DNA from: Blastomussa wellsi
Lineage: Eukaryota; Cnidaria; Anthozoa; Scleractinia; Plerogyridae
DNA length: 64,000 nt
Direction of reading: 5' to 3'
Assembly (NCBI GenBank): GCA_947652115.1
Contig: OX393567.1
Coordinates: 18,361,958-18,425,957 of the forward strand
In this document: piece by piece, positions 1 to 10,501 of the stretch
How the letters are laid out: each line of letters opens with the position of its first letter
Numbering within the stretch: the stretch's first letter is position 1
Program-made: the position numbers and the translations under genes
Notes under the pieces: model-generated
The model's database searches: none
What the model saw: only the letters and a program-made list of their open reading frames with translations
Told to the model about the DNA's origin: nothing

Positions 1-92
1 CAAAAAACACAATGCAGTAAACCTAGCCAGGGCTTGAAACCAGACTGCTGGACCTGGAGTCCAGTGAACTAACCATTAGATTACTAGGCTTA
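1..92 (-). mobile_element. SINE family A, truncated copy
   Basis: On the minus strand this reads as the head of the tRNA-derived SINE also seen at 11.7, 26.0, 37.4, 52.3 and 57.4 kb: TCTAATGGTTAG (A-box-like), then GGTTTCAAGCCCTGG (B-box-like), then the shared ACTGCATTGTGTT block. It is cut by the window edge. Confidence 0.6.
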
Positions 93-125
93 ACTACTCT
101 CTAAGATATCATTCTTTTCTTACAG

Positions 126-1050
126 GCGAATACAAACAGAGATGCTCTTGCTAAGGCGCTATACTGTCGAACAGTTGCTGCTATTGTTCGTCGAGTCAAC
201 AGCTACAAGAGACCCAACAGCATTCTGTCGATGTCACCTCAAGGGTCGTACGAGTCACTAAGGGCAGCATCTGCTTCACCTCATGGCTCTACTACATCTT
301 TAGGGAAAAGCCCACTTAATTCCAGCAATGGTTTGCTTATGGCATCATTGCCAGGTATTCTTTGAAGCTGTTAGTCACTTAAATACTGTATACACATTTG
401 CAAATTTTGGTAGAGTTGTAAGGACTTATTTTGTACAATTAAACCTCTTCTAGCAGACACCTCCCATGGGCTGTCATCTTCTGTAAGTCAACTTAGTCGT
501 AGTTCTAATCACGTAAAATATTTTTAATGGTTTTATAGCCTCTCGTAAGTGGACAACTATCGTAAGCAGACACCTATTTATGTTTGAAGGGTGTCTTCTT
601 ACAGAAGTTTGATTAATTTGATTGTTATTGTTATCATAGAGTTGTAGCAGTCAATCACTTGGGGTTTCAAACATCATAATAAAAAATTTATCCCATACAA
701 AAAGAACTTACAGAATTTTCTCAAATGAATAGGAATATAGCATGAACAGACTGATTCCTATATTCTGTAGCAATACTGAAGCATGTGGTATATTTTATAA
801 AATGAACCTCTTTGAGAATGTTTAAAATTAATACATGTACACTAGAAGTCTCTTACCCAGAAGACCACAAGCAAATTAGAAGTAGTTTACATAATAAACA
901 ATGGCAAAAATGTTACATTTTAATTTTCTTGATTTTTTGTCAGGGAATACTCTTCCCTCCTCTCCTGGGCTGAATGGTAGTTATCAGTTGACGGGAGGAG
1001 CCTCTGGGCTCATTGGCATCGTAGATATGTTTGGTTTTGAAAACAGCCAG
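126..1050 (+). other. Ser/Pro-rich insertion in the myosin motor (exons 1-2)
   Basis: Between the helix ending IVRRVNS and the strand IGIVDMFGFE these two exons encode roughly 70 residues rich in Ser, Gly and Pro. They include several Ser-Pro steps (SMSPQGS, SASPHGS, GKSPLNS). In common myosins this linker in the transducer region is much shorter, around 15-20 residues. The flanking motor sequence is well conserved, so the insertion sits inside a functional-looking motor. Confidence 0.75.
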
Positions 1051-4000
1051 GTATGACTCAGGCAGATGTTGAGTAACTTAGCTTTATCATTTATCATTTT
1101 CATTGCCGTGATTCCAGGTCATGGAGAAACTTAACAAGGGCGGAAAATTGCCGACAAAATCACCCTTGTTACGTATGGGTTTTTTGTAAAAGAAATTTCT
1201 CAACAAATGTCAAAGTACAGCCGATAACATCACGGCTAAACTGACCAATCAGTTTTCACAAACCAGACTTATAACATTTGACTGACAAACAACTCTTCAC
1301 ATGACTCTGATGATGACTTCCGCTCAGGTTGTCAAAATGTCAGTCACTGTCACCGACAACAGTCCTTCTCAGGACTACCCTCACCTGTACGATCAAACTT
1401 CGCGATCGACTGTTCCCGGGTTCAAACCATTTACTGTAAATGTCAAAGTACTGGTAACAGTTTTTTGCCCTAGATTTGTACGACAAATCACTGCCTTGGT
1501 GTCATATCATGTGCAGGCCATTATTCCACCAATGGAATAATTATTTCTTTGACATGAGGACAGAATAGCTATTCTGTTATAATCCAGAATATTCTTATTC
1601 TTGACTAACTGTCAGGTCAAATGAATGCACCCTTGAAGCACTTAAACCATTTGAATGGAATTTCCTATAATTATTTTCCAAAATGTGGTACATGCAGGGC
1701 TGTCATTAAGGGCCGTAACACCTGTTACAGCTGAGTATGCTTGATTTTCCCTTGGTGCTACGGGTGAAATTGCCTGTTGTTGATAGAATTCAACCACAAA
1801 GTAACAAGTTTGCTATGGGTGTGGAGAACAAGGCTACAGGTGATACAAAAACTTAATGTCAGCCCGGGTACATGTACTGGACTAGCTTGCCTCATTTAAT
1901 AAAGGAACGGAATAGAGCTATATGCATGTACCTTAAGTGTGCTATCCATGGTCTAGGTAAACCAGTTGGAACAGCTCTGCGTGAACCTGTGCTCTGAAAC
2001 ACTGCAACATTTCTATAACACGCACATATTTAAAAGAAGAGAAGAGTACAGCAGGTAACAATATTTTGATGATTTGCTGATTTAGTACAATTATACATAC
2101 AGTACTCTCCCTGGAGGGCAAACCTCATTTGTCTTATACGTGTACCCCTCCTAGCCATTCTTCACACAATCCAAGCCAAGGAGCTTGTATGTAGCAGGAT
2201 CAAGTTCACTCTTATCATACAATATTTTTTCCATTCTGCAGGGAAGAGGGTGTGCTGACAGATCTTGAGGTGGATTGTTTCGATAATGCTCCATGCATCG
2301 AGCTACTCACATGCCAGGTGGGTTGCAATTTATGCTTTCAAATTGTTTCATTTAGAAAAGGAGTGAGAAACATAGCATTGTTCCTCAGGGTGATTATGTG
2401 AAATTTAGTTAAAGTTTTGCATTTACATTCAATTATTTCGGCCACATAAAAACGCTAGTTTCTTGTAACTGTCTCTCAGTTTGGGTAGTATACGATATAG
2501 ACATACTTGCAACTAATTAGTGGTTATTTCCGAGGACAAAATCTCATTTACTTCTCTCTGTATCATTTTCAGCGTGCTGGAGTTTTAACAATGCTGGACA
2601 AAGAGAGCTTATTTGCTCGGTGTGTGAATATCTTTCACAGTGTGTCTTATTTGGATATATACAGTGTTGTTTCCGAGTGGACATTTAATAGTCAAGTCAT
2701 TATTTGTTTTGGTTTGGTTTCTGACCAAATTAGATGAAAAAATAAGCATGTTCAATCTTATTTGTGCACTGCCGGCAAGCTATTTTTTTTTACCTGATTA
2801 CAGTTTTTTTAATGTAAACTGATTAAAGATAATATCTCTTATCTCCAGGGGAAGCTATCAAAACTTCTTACAAAAGGTTAAAGGACAACACAAGGGCAGC
2901 GAAAGGTAAGTCATTTCCCCATATGAGTAACTGTATGGTGTTTTGTATTTGTGAAATAATTTGTTTACTGTCAAAAGATGACTGGTGTGCTGTAAGTTAA
3001 TAGCAGTAATCAGGTTGAATTTTGAATGCTGTCTCTTTCTGATGGAAGGGCAAACATTCTTGTCCTGATGTTTACAGCTTGAAATGTCAAATATAGTATC
3101 TCGCATATAAATTTAAACTCCAAGAATAAAATGCACTTTAAAAAGTACAGTTATTTCAAGGATGGAGCGAGGTATAGCCTAGTGGGGAGCAGGGGTGGCA
3201 CAGTAGTGAGAGCGCTTGCCTCCAACCAATGTAGCCCAAGTTCGATTCCCGGACCCAAGGGGTTCATTAAGGGCCACTCTGGCACTGGGCAAATTGACCA
3301 GTTGTGGACGAGACTTGGCCATGACTTTGCCCGGCTGTTTTCGTCTTCTCTACGTACTTTCTTTTATTAGAAAAGCCAAAAATGCCTGGCTGAAAAACCC
3401 TACTGACCTCCTGCACAAAAACTTAATGAAAGTCCTGGGACCTGGCGTCATATGTGGGTTCAGTTTGTGATTGGCTATCGTCCTTGCTTCTCCAGTTTAT
3501 TTCCCTCCACAAAAACCAATCACTTCCAAATTTCAATTCGATCTGGAATACACGGCCCATCAAACTTATGATTTTAAATACTACCATGTCTAAATAAAGG
3601 TACCGATAATTCATTACATTTTTATTTATTTTATGACAGTTTCTTTGATCCAGATCCTGAAAGTTCTTGCTTTGGAGTGTCACACTACAGTGGAAATGTG
3701 AGAAAATCAATGATAATCCTTTTCCTTTTTGAAAATTATTTTTTGCCCGACAGTCGGGAGAATGAGTGCAAATTTTGACTTTTCTAAGGAACATAACATT
3801 GTCTTCAAAACGTCAAGATGACGTCACAACTTTCCTTGTTTTCGCGCTCTTTTCTGATTGGTCAGTGATGATCGGAAACTCTTCGGCTGCGACTGAAGTT
3901 CGTTTCTCGTCTTATCCCGGTTTGCAGGTCGTTTACGATGCCAGCTCTCTACTTAACATCAACCGTGACTCCATAACAGATGACATCATTTGTGTGTTTT

Positions 4001-7000
4001 CAAGACAGGTACAAAATTATGTTGATTGTGGTGAAAGTGGACCAAGCTAATCATATTTGGTTTGACTAATCACAAGAAATACATAACGCAACGAACCAAT
4101 CAGAACTCGAGACAACAGAACGTGCAACCGGCACCAAGCGCTTCTGATTGGCTATAAAATTAGCATGTTTGCTCTGATTGGTTTATTGTGTGTTTTAAAA
4201 CCACAGAGTTTAGCAAACCAAAACTAAGCAAACGTACAGTTCCTTTCGATAGTCAGTTGAAACTAGTCCTACTAAATTTTGCTCGAAGCAAGGAAAAGCT
4301 GTTTCTCGTGGATGAAGTCTAATAGTTTTCACCCTTATGCTTCTCTTTCCCAGAACTGCAATTTCGGTTTCGCCACGCATCTTTTCACGAATGATCTAAA
4401 ACCACAGCAAGGCCAGACAACTGCTCCTAAGGGGATACTACTCAGGATATCGCCCACCCCTGCTCAGGAGGTGCAAAGGTGAGAAACGTATTCAAGTTCC
4501 CAGTGCATATTGCAATGCATTTATCATCCTTTTAATCGTTAGCCATCCTTACTTCCTTTTTAGTTTTGATTTGTCGACTGCTGTTCTACGGAATCATTCT
4601 CGTTAAACGAGTCAGTGTAGCCGAGTGGTTTAGTACGATGATGATGTAATCCAGACTTTACGGATTAACAGCCTGCGGGCAGTTATCTCCTATTTCCTCG
4701 CGCGCAAAAAGCCACTTTTGCGCGTGAGGAAATAGTAGCAGACGGCTGCACGCAAGATTCTGGTTCAAGACTACCCCCACTTCCCCTCCCCACCCTGGCA
4801 CTAGGTGGATTTGTTCTTGGTCGTCCCAAGTTCAAATTCTCGGTCACGCCTTGTATCTAGCCAACTGTTCTGCCTCCTGCCAGTAAATCACGGTATGTTC
4901 ATTGAAAACGTGTTTCCTCTGTTCAGTGGCATGTCTTAAATTAATTTCCAAATCTATTTTTCTAGTCCTGCAGCAGGATCTGTCGATGTGCCTCTTCGTA
5001 CATTTTCTCAAGGATTCCAGGTTAGGGTTCCGAGCTACCTAAAGTTTCACAACATTCTTTTGATAATTACAATGTTTTTAGACCAACAGTACCCCAAAGG
5101 TCGTACGCCATTGAGTAGCTTCACGCGAAGTTATTAACTCCAATACAGATTATGTGGGATATTATTTCATTGCCGTTTCACTAACTTCCTTTTTTAAGAG
5201 TTCGATATTACCACGTTTATTGTTTGCATTTCTTCAGGAAAAACTTGACGGTTTACTTAAGACTCTGGTCCAGGCGCAACCGACATTTGTGAGATGTGTC
5301 AAGGCAAGTCCAGCATGGTCATTTTCCATACTAATTTTGTAGAATCGCAGTGCTTGAAATTGAATGTGTTTTAATTTAGTTAGAATTTAACCTCGTGTTT
5401 CTATTTCTTTGCAGACAAATACCCGTGAAGAGCCATATGCCTTCGATCGTGGAATTGTCAGTCAACAGATTCGAGTGTTGCAGATTTTTGAAACTCTTCA
5501 AATTCTCCAGTCAGGTAGGCGGCATTTTGTCGATACATCACAGAATGGTTAAGTGTCCATATCGTTCCTAGCCTGATTCTCAAACGGTCCAGGTCGTTCG
5601 CGGCTTTTTTCACGCGCTCTCTCCCTTACAGAGCGCGTGAAAAAGAGCCGCGAACGACCTGGACCGTCTGAGAATCAGGCTATATCGTTCCAGGCCTTAA
5701 TAACCTAATAAACGAACTAGAACTTGAAGAGAAAAGAAAACGATTACGGGCGAAAAGTGCGGGAAAATATATGTAAACCAAGTCACGATTGTTTCAAATT
5801 GGTTTTGCTTCTGATTGGTTGAAATGGCAGCACGCTTGCTCCGATTGGCTAGAGCACAGAGTTCGTTGGTCACGTAGCGCTTCTTGTTGTTTGAGGACCC
5901 AAATGACTGTTTCATATATTATTTGTAAACCGTCCTGACTCTTTCTTATAAGATAAAGTTTATCACTTTCTGTTTCAGGCCTCGCTCATCGTTCTCGACT
6001 TCAAGCATTTGCCAGAAAGTACAGCTTTGTCTCACCGCGTAAGGTGCGGGCTCAGGAGGAGACTGGGTACGAAGATTGCAAAACCATCTTGGAGACTCTG
6101 ATGAGGACGATTGACAGAACGAAGAGTGATGTCATGTTTGGCTCGTGGGTACTAGGCAAGAGATGTGTCTTCTACAGGTAACTTAGACTGTTCTTAGTTT
6201 TTTTGTATATATGTGAACTAGCTAATGCTGACGTATTTTGGTCTGCTTGTTGCTGGATCGGAAACTCGTGTCCTCAGCCGATGATTTGTGTGGAAATGAG
6301 CAAGATGAATCCGCACACTTCGTTCGGCCTAATCAACTATCACCCCATAGAAATCTCGAGCTCATAATCTAATTGTTAAATACTGGAAACCTTTAGACCG
6401 ATCTGCTAGGTCACACAGCTGTCACGCCATATTAAAGAGGCAAAGTCGCAAAGCCTAAGATACCGTGACTAACCATATCTGCCACTTGACAATTAGACTA
6501 CGAGCCCGAGTTTTCTATGAGTAGACTACGAGTAGTCGGTTTTGTTCCTGAAATCCTACGCGCGAGGGACTGAGTTTTTGGGGAAAGAAACGAGGAGGGA
6601 ATGGGGAGAGGGAAAGAAACGCACCATCGCACAGCTCGCAGTCTATCTATGAGCGAATAGCTCGCAGTCTATCTATGAGCGAATAGTCAATTAGGCGCAG
6701 CCGAGTTGACTATCGCTCATAGAAAACGAGGGCGAGTAGTCTAATTGTCTTAGCAGAAACTCTAAAGGATTGCCTTCCCAAAGCTACCATTTTATGTATT
6801 TCAAAGCGAAAAATCAAGAAAAATCTTGCCTACAAAGAGCAACGCGCGCGCGATCGTTTTCTATCGGCGAATAGAAAACAATGGGAGAACCAATCAGATT
6901 CAAGCATTTCCAATAGAACACAGCTGAGTTTCTACTAATACTTGTTAGAGCACAGATAAACATTGCTTTGGAAGCGGGAGTGGGAATTGGACATTGTCAG

Positions 7001-9489
7001 TAGCATTCTGACCCCCAGTCACGTGACGATGTCATCTCCGTCTGTTGCAGTGAAGTAGTTAAGCAGGAGTTAGATACACTTTATGCAGTGCGAAAAACGA
7101 TGGCCGCTGTCACCATCCAGTGCTGGCTCAGAAGATGGATTTGTCGCAAGAGATGGCCGAACCTAAAGCGTTCACTTGAACTGCAGAAAAATGCTCGGCA
7201 TGGCAGCAAAGTGAATCATAAGTGAGTAATATAATACCCCATGTACACCGCTACTTTCTCTCTCTTTGTACAAAGTTGCAAAGAGCGGAATTTCGGACAT
7301 TTCGATCACATGCACATTTCTCGGCTTTTTCTGTCTCTCCTTTCTTCAGCGGAGAATTGAAATTCAGTTGTCGAAAAGTGTTTGGCAATTAATCGCAAAA
7401 TTGTCAGTGTTTTCTCCGAAACTGTAGCTTTTATAATGTTTGGTTACTTAATTTCTACTTTGGGAAAAAAACTGAACTGTTTTTCAACCCTCAGTCATGT
7501 TCGCAGATCGGTATCACCGTCGGATGAGCTTCGGGTGGACACGAAGGCAGCCGATCAGACGTGCTGTCTCTACGGACTGGACATGGTAAGTTTTTAACTT
7601 CAATCTAGTACTTCGGGATGAGTCCGAAACACAACTACTAGGTCGGAGTCAAGTCGGAATCCCGTGTTCGAGAATGGAATGCCTTTAATAACGTGAAGTA
7701 TTTGTCCCATATTAACATTTGCAGGAAACTCCACCTCCTCTGCCTAAAAGCCGGCCATACACTGTGATGGGTAACATAAAGATGGGATTCCCACAGACTC
7801 GCATCATGAAGTTTGATTACCCAGGTAGGTGGTAGGTCTTTTTCAGTAGATTTGTGAAAAGTAAGTTCTATATCACGCTGTAAGAATGTTCGCTGTCGTT
7901 CTCTATCGAAAGTGTGAATTCGATGATTTACGAGCATACCACCCGAAGAATACAGACTTGGTTACGTTTACACGGGACCGGTGCGGAACTGTTAAGAACC
8001 GAACTGGACCGGAACGGCTTCTGTTTTCACAGAACCGTTTGGAACCGCTCCGGGTGTTTACACGGGATCGTTCTGGAAACGGTCTGGTACGGATCCAAAA
8101 CTGGACCCGCAAATTAACAAGTCCCGTTTTGGATCCGTTTGGATCCGTTCCGAACCGGTTCCGAAGGCATATCCGGTACGAATATTGGACCGGATCCATT
8201 TGGATCCGATTGGATCCGGTCCCGTGCAAACATAGCCTCAACGTTACTTTCACTTGTCCGGGGTTTGCATGTTAATAATTCTTATAGCGTTAGCAGTTTG
8301 AAGAATGCCGTGTATTTAGATAAATTGGCCATTCCGGAGTTGTGCAGGGGACTGGGGCGAGTTTCAGATTTTAACCAATCGATAAACTGACCCCACCACA
8401 TGAAAGACCACCTTGAGATTAGTCATTAGTCATGATTAGTCTTCCCCAAAAACCATATAAACTCTTAAAATGTTTTATGATTTCTGTGATAATCTTAAAA
8501 ATGGCCAAACAAAGTGATTTTCGTCTCAGTTTCTTTCAAATAGTAGGCCAATAACAGGATTTTAATTCAGTACAGTTGTCACAAAACTGATAAAAAGATT
8601 TTAAGAGTTTAGGTGATTTGGGGGGACGCTGTTTCGATATTAGAGACGTGTATAGATTTTGAACCATGTTTCAAAGTCAATAACTTTGTCTGCTCAACTT
8701 AAAAGCACCAATCTTCGTCAAATGACTAATCTGAACGTGATCTTTCATGTGGTATTCCTTACCCTCTCTCACTCTTGAAGTCCAACGCGCTGTCGCCCAA
8801 CCAGTAATAATAGGAATTATCCTTTTTGAGAAAGGGACTTGCTTTTTACTTTTCTTTTGCCCCAACAAGGGTTTCACGCTCAAAACATAAGCTTTTGAAT
8901 TCGATACGCTGGTGACTTTCCTTCACGTTAAAAATTCGCTTTGTGTTTCACTTGCTCGCCGCAACACATGCAATTTCTCTAGAAACAAGTTAAATCACTT
9001 TGTTCACGGATTAAAAAGTTGGACGACCATGGCGAGGGATATTTTTTTATTTTATTTTTTATTTTTATTTTTGCCACACAAACAAAAATCGAGGTACAAT
9101 ACAATAGACAACAAACAAAAACAACTGAATACACAGGATAACAATGAAAATACAAAACCACAATATATATTAAAGGTAGAAAGCAAAATGGCGAGGGAAC
9201 CTAATAAAAAACCACGGGGCTTGTAGGCTTAGGTTCCCTCACAATAAACACCAGATGACTGATTTATTTAATTTATGACAAGCCTTTGTTTGTAATACAT
9301 GGCTTAACCTCTCGTCATTACATCGAACAGCTATTATAAGTATTTTCCTTTACAGATGACGGGAGTGAGGTTCTACTGAAGAAAGGAGAACCAGTGAAAG
9401 TTATTCGAGCATCCGAGAAGCGAGGATATCTTGTTGTGGAACACAAAGGCTCACCCATTCACTTGCCATTTCAAGTCATGGAGCTCAAG
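126..9489 (+). CDS. Unconventional myosin heavy chain, class unassigned, 5' partial, 17 exons
   Basis: Actin-based ATP-driven motor. Exons read by eye: 126-354, 944-1050, 1957-2054, 2242-2317, 2573-2619, 2849-2905, 3640-3697, 3928-4008, 4354-4478, 4966-5020, 5238-5303, 5415-5514, 5979-6177, 7051-7221, 7507-7585, 7725-7824, 9356-9489. Every junction keeps phase, giving about 594 residues. Visible motor landmarks in order are RDALAKALYCR, the switch II strand IGIVDMFGFENS, the relay region (EQLCVNLCSETLQHFYNTHIF), SYQNFLQKVKG, GVSHYSGNVVYDAS and the converter-proximal TFVRCVKTN. A neck with one IQ motif and a Pro-rich plus SH3-like tail follow. The ATP-binding P-loop and switch I must lie off the left edge. 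The intron after 5303 uses a GC donor. Exon 15 could instead begin at 7495, because two in-frame acceptors lie 12 nt apart. The class is not identifiable by eye; the SH3-like tail and long Ser-rich loop do not match the common classes I recall. Family call is firm, class is open. Confidence 0.9.
3185..3545 (+). mobile_element. SINE family B copy in a myosin intron
   Basis: A tRNA-like head with A box TGGCACAGTAG (3196-3206) and B box GTTCGATTCC (3240-3249) is followed by a body with CATATGTGGGTTCAGT and a tail with CAATTCGATC. Head, body motif and tail recur at 34900-35096 on the other strand, and the body recurs in part at 61.1 kb. This is dispersed tRNA-derived SINE structure rather than a tRNA gene. 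Confidence 0.7.
4604..4860 (+). mobile_element. tRNA-like SINE head interrupted by a hairpin element
   Basis: GTAGCCGAGTGG near 4616-4627 is a perfect tRNA A box of Leu/Ser type, but the matching B-box-like AGTTCAAATTCTCGG lies only near 4830. In between is a foldback (4669-4748) whose core pairs CTATTTCCTCGCGCGCAAAA with TTTTGCGCGTGAGGAAATAG. The simplest reading is a MITE inserted into a tRNA-derived element. Confidence 0.5.
5304..5414 (+). other. GC-AG intron in the myosin gene
   Basis: The exon ends GTCAAG and is followed by GCAAGT rather than GTAAGT. The acceptor TTTCTTTGCAG precedes ACAAATACC. Only this join preserves the conserved FVRCVK-TNTREEPYAFD reading. The GC donor is otherwise a perfect U1 match, as is usual for this minority class. 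Confidence 0.8.
5569..5683. mobile_element. Foldback MITE with about 52-bp arms and 9-bp target duplication
   Basis: The left arm (5569-5620) starts TAGCCTGATTCTCA and the right arm (5630-5683) ends TGAGAATCAGGCTA. The arms pair with about two differences around a 9-nt loop. The element is flanked by TATCGTTCC at 5560-5568 and 5683-5691, overlapping the last A/T by one base. A 9-10 bp duplication with long arms fits the Mutator superfamily. It lies in a myosin intron. Confidence 0.75.
6488..6749. mobile_element. MITE with about 33-bp terminal inverted repeats
   Basis: GACAATTAGACTACGAG at the left end pairs with CGAGTAGTCTAATTGTC at the right, and the match continues inward through TTTTCTATGAG and CTCATAGAAAA. 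Inside, AGCTCGCAGTCTATCTATGA is directly duplicated near 6640-6685. It sits in the intron before the IQ exon. Confidence 0.7.
7051..7221 (+). other. Myosin neck exon with an IQ motif
   Basis: The exon encodes the end of the converter/lever (VVKQELDTLYAVRKT), then AAVTIQCWLRRWICRKRW, which fits the IQ consensus IQxxxRxxxxR/K and should bind calmodulin or a myosin light chain. Only this one IQ is evident in the neck. A basic stretch follows. Confidence 0.75.
7960..8237. mobile_element. GGATCC-rich palindromic MITE in a myosin intron
   Basis: The ends GTTTACACGGGACCGG and CCGGTCCCGTGCAAAC are inverted repeats. The interior holds repeated GGATCC, CGGTTC and a second internal GTTTACACGGGATCG. Because the DNA is nearly palindromic and CG-rich it has long open frames on both strands, which are not genes. 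Confidence 0.65.
9029..9198 (-). mobile_element. 5'-truncated retroposon tail with 11-bp target duplication
   Basis: ATGGCGAGGGA at 9029-9039 and 9188-9198 flanks 148 bp. On the minus strand this ends in an A-rich tail of A-runs broken by single T (AAAATAAAAATAAAAAATAA style). Perfect flanking duplication plus a 3' A-rich tail is the signature of LINE-mediated retroposition, here severely 5' truncated. It lies in the last long myosin intron. Confidence 0.7.
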
Positions 9490-10222
9490 GTAACATCTTT
9501 ATCTTTGTGATCTTCATTTTCATATCCCTCGAATAAACTGAGCTGCAGCTGTAGAAATTCCTCTTTCGCGCGCGCACAACCCCTCCAACTCGCGCGGAAT
9601 ACTCTCGCGGCTCACTTCGTGCGTTCAACGGTTTCTAAGTGTATCGTTTTGCTGTTAAAAATTGGCTCTAAAAAACGCGATAATCCGGGAGCGCTTTCTT
9701 TTTGTGCTGTTGAACCAGTCGTTCCGGTGAAAAATGTGAGGTAGATATTCCTCTTTTCTTGTTTTTCCCGGAATGCTTGGAATAGAGCTGTGCCATTTTG
9801 CTTTTTCGCACCATTGCCATGTTCCTCGATGAAATACACGGCTTCCTCCGTGGTAAGTGAAATTGAAAGGCCCTTTGCACCGAAAAGTTTTCCAATGGTA
9901 TACACTTACTTCGTTTTTCCACACAAATGGAAAGCGCTCCAGGTCACAATCAAAAGTGTTTGCGGGCTTCGTCTCCAAATTTCAAAATACCTTCAAGCTT
10001 ACGGAAACATCAACGCTTTTTTGTTTTCGAGTAAGGCTTTTTAATTTCAGAATAAAATTTTCTGTAGAATTCTCCAAACCCTTCGCCAAGATGACTAGGA
10101 GAAAACGACAAGGCAGACACGCTAAAATATGGTGAGATATTTAATTTCCACTATTTGACCATTATAACTTTAGAATTAAATTGATTTACCACTAATCTCA
10201 GTTTCGGTTTTGTCTTGTGCAG

Positions 10223-10501
10223 GAAACTCGATTACCCATCGTAGAAGTCGTTTTGCTTCGTGCTGTGGTTTCAATCAGACTAGAACGTAGTCCTTTCGGT
10301 TGCTCTCAGGAGATGGGAAGTAGACTGGGACAGAGGCCGTCACGTGCTGGAAACGTGTACATTCAATCAGTGCCTAGAGTCCATGTGATTTCTGTTAACT
10401 CATGGAGCACATGCAGCGCACGTGTTTACTTCATTTTCATCCGTGCTTTGAAAGACCCGGCGCACAGAAAACGTGAGACGAGCCACGAGTCGTGCACGTG
10501 A
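10223..10501 (+). CDS. Possible last exon of the myosin gene
   Basis: After the good acceptor TGTCTTGTGCAG an open frame in the right phase (0) runs 92 codons from ETRLPIVEVVLL to a TGA. The translation has no recognisable domain, and no canonical AATAAA was seen downstream within about 500 bp. It could equally be read-through of an intron. Transcript data would decide. Confidence 0.3.
   Translation, partial: ETRLPIVEVVLLRAVVSIRLERSPFGCSQEMGSRLGQRPSRAGNVYIQSVPRVHVISVNSWSTCSARVYFIFIRALKDPAHRKRETSHESCT

Larger units (their letters stand above)
7725..9489 (+). other. Pro-rich linker and SH3-like module of the myosin tail
   Basis: Exon 7725-7824 opens with ETPPPLPKSRPYTVMGN, a PxxP-type proline motif, and runs into exon 9356-9489. 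Together they read ..MKFDYPDDGSEVLLKKGE PVKVIRASEKRGYLVVEHKG SPIHLPFQVMELK. The order of MKFDY (like ALYDY), LKKGEPVKVI, a YLVVE strand and a closing SPIHLPFQVMEL matches an SH3 fold. The Trp that lines the proline-binding groove of typical SH3 domains is replaced around GY. The SH3 assignment is by pattern only. Confidence 0.55.

Noticed and set aside
7886..8275. Overlapping frames of about 116-129 codons on both strands
   Set aside because: They coincide with the GGATCC-rich palindromic MITE; neither translation has protein-like features and a myosin intron contains both.
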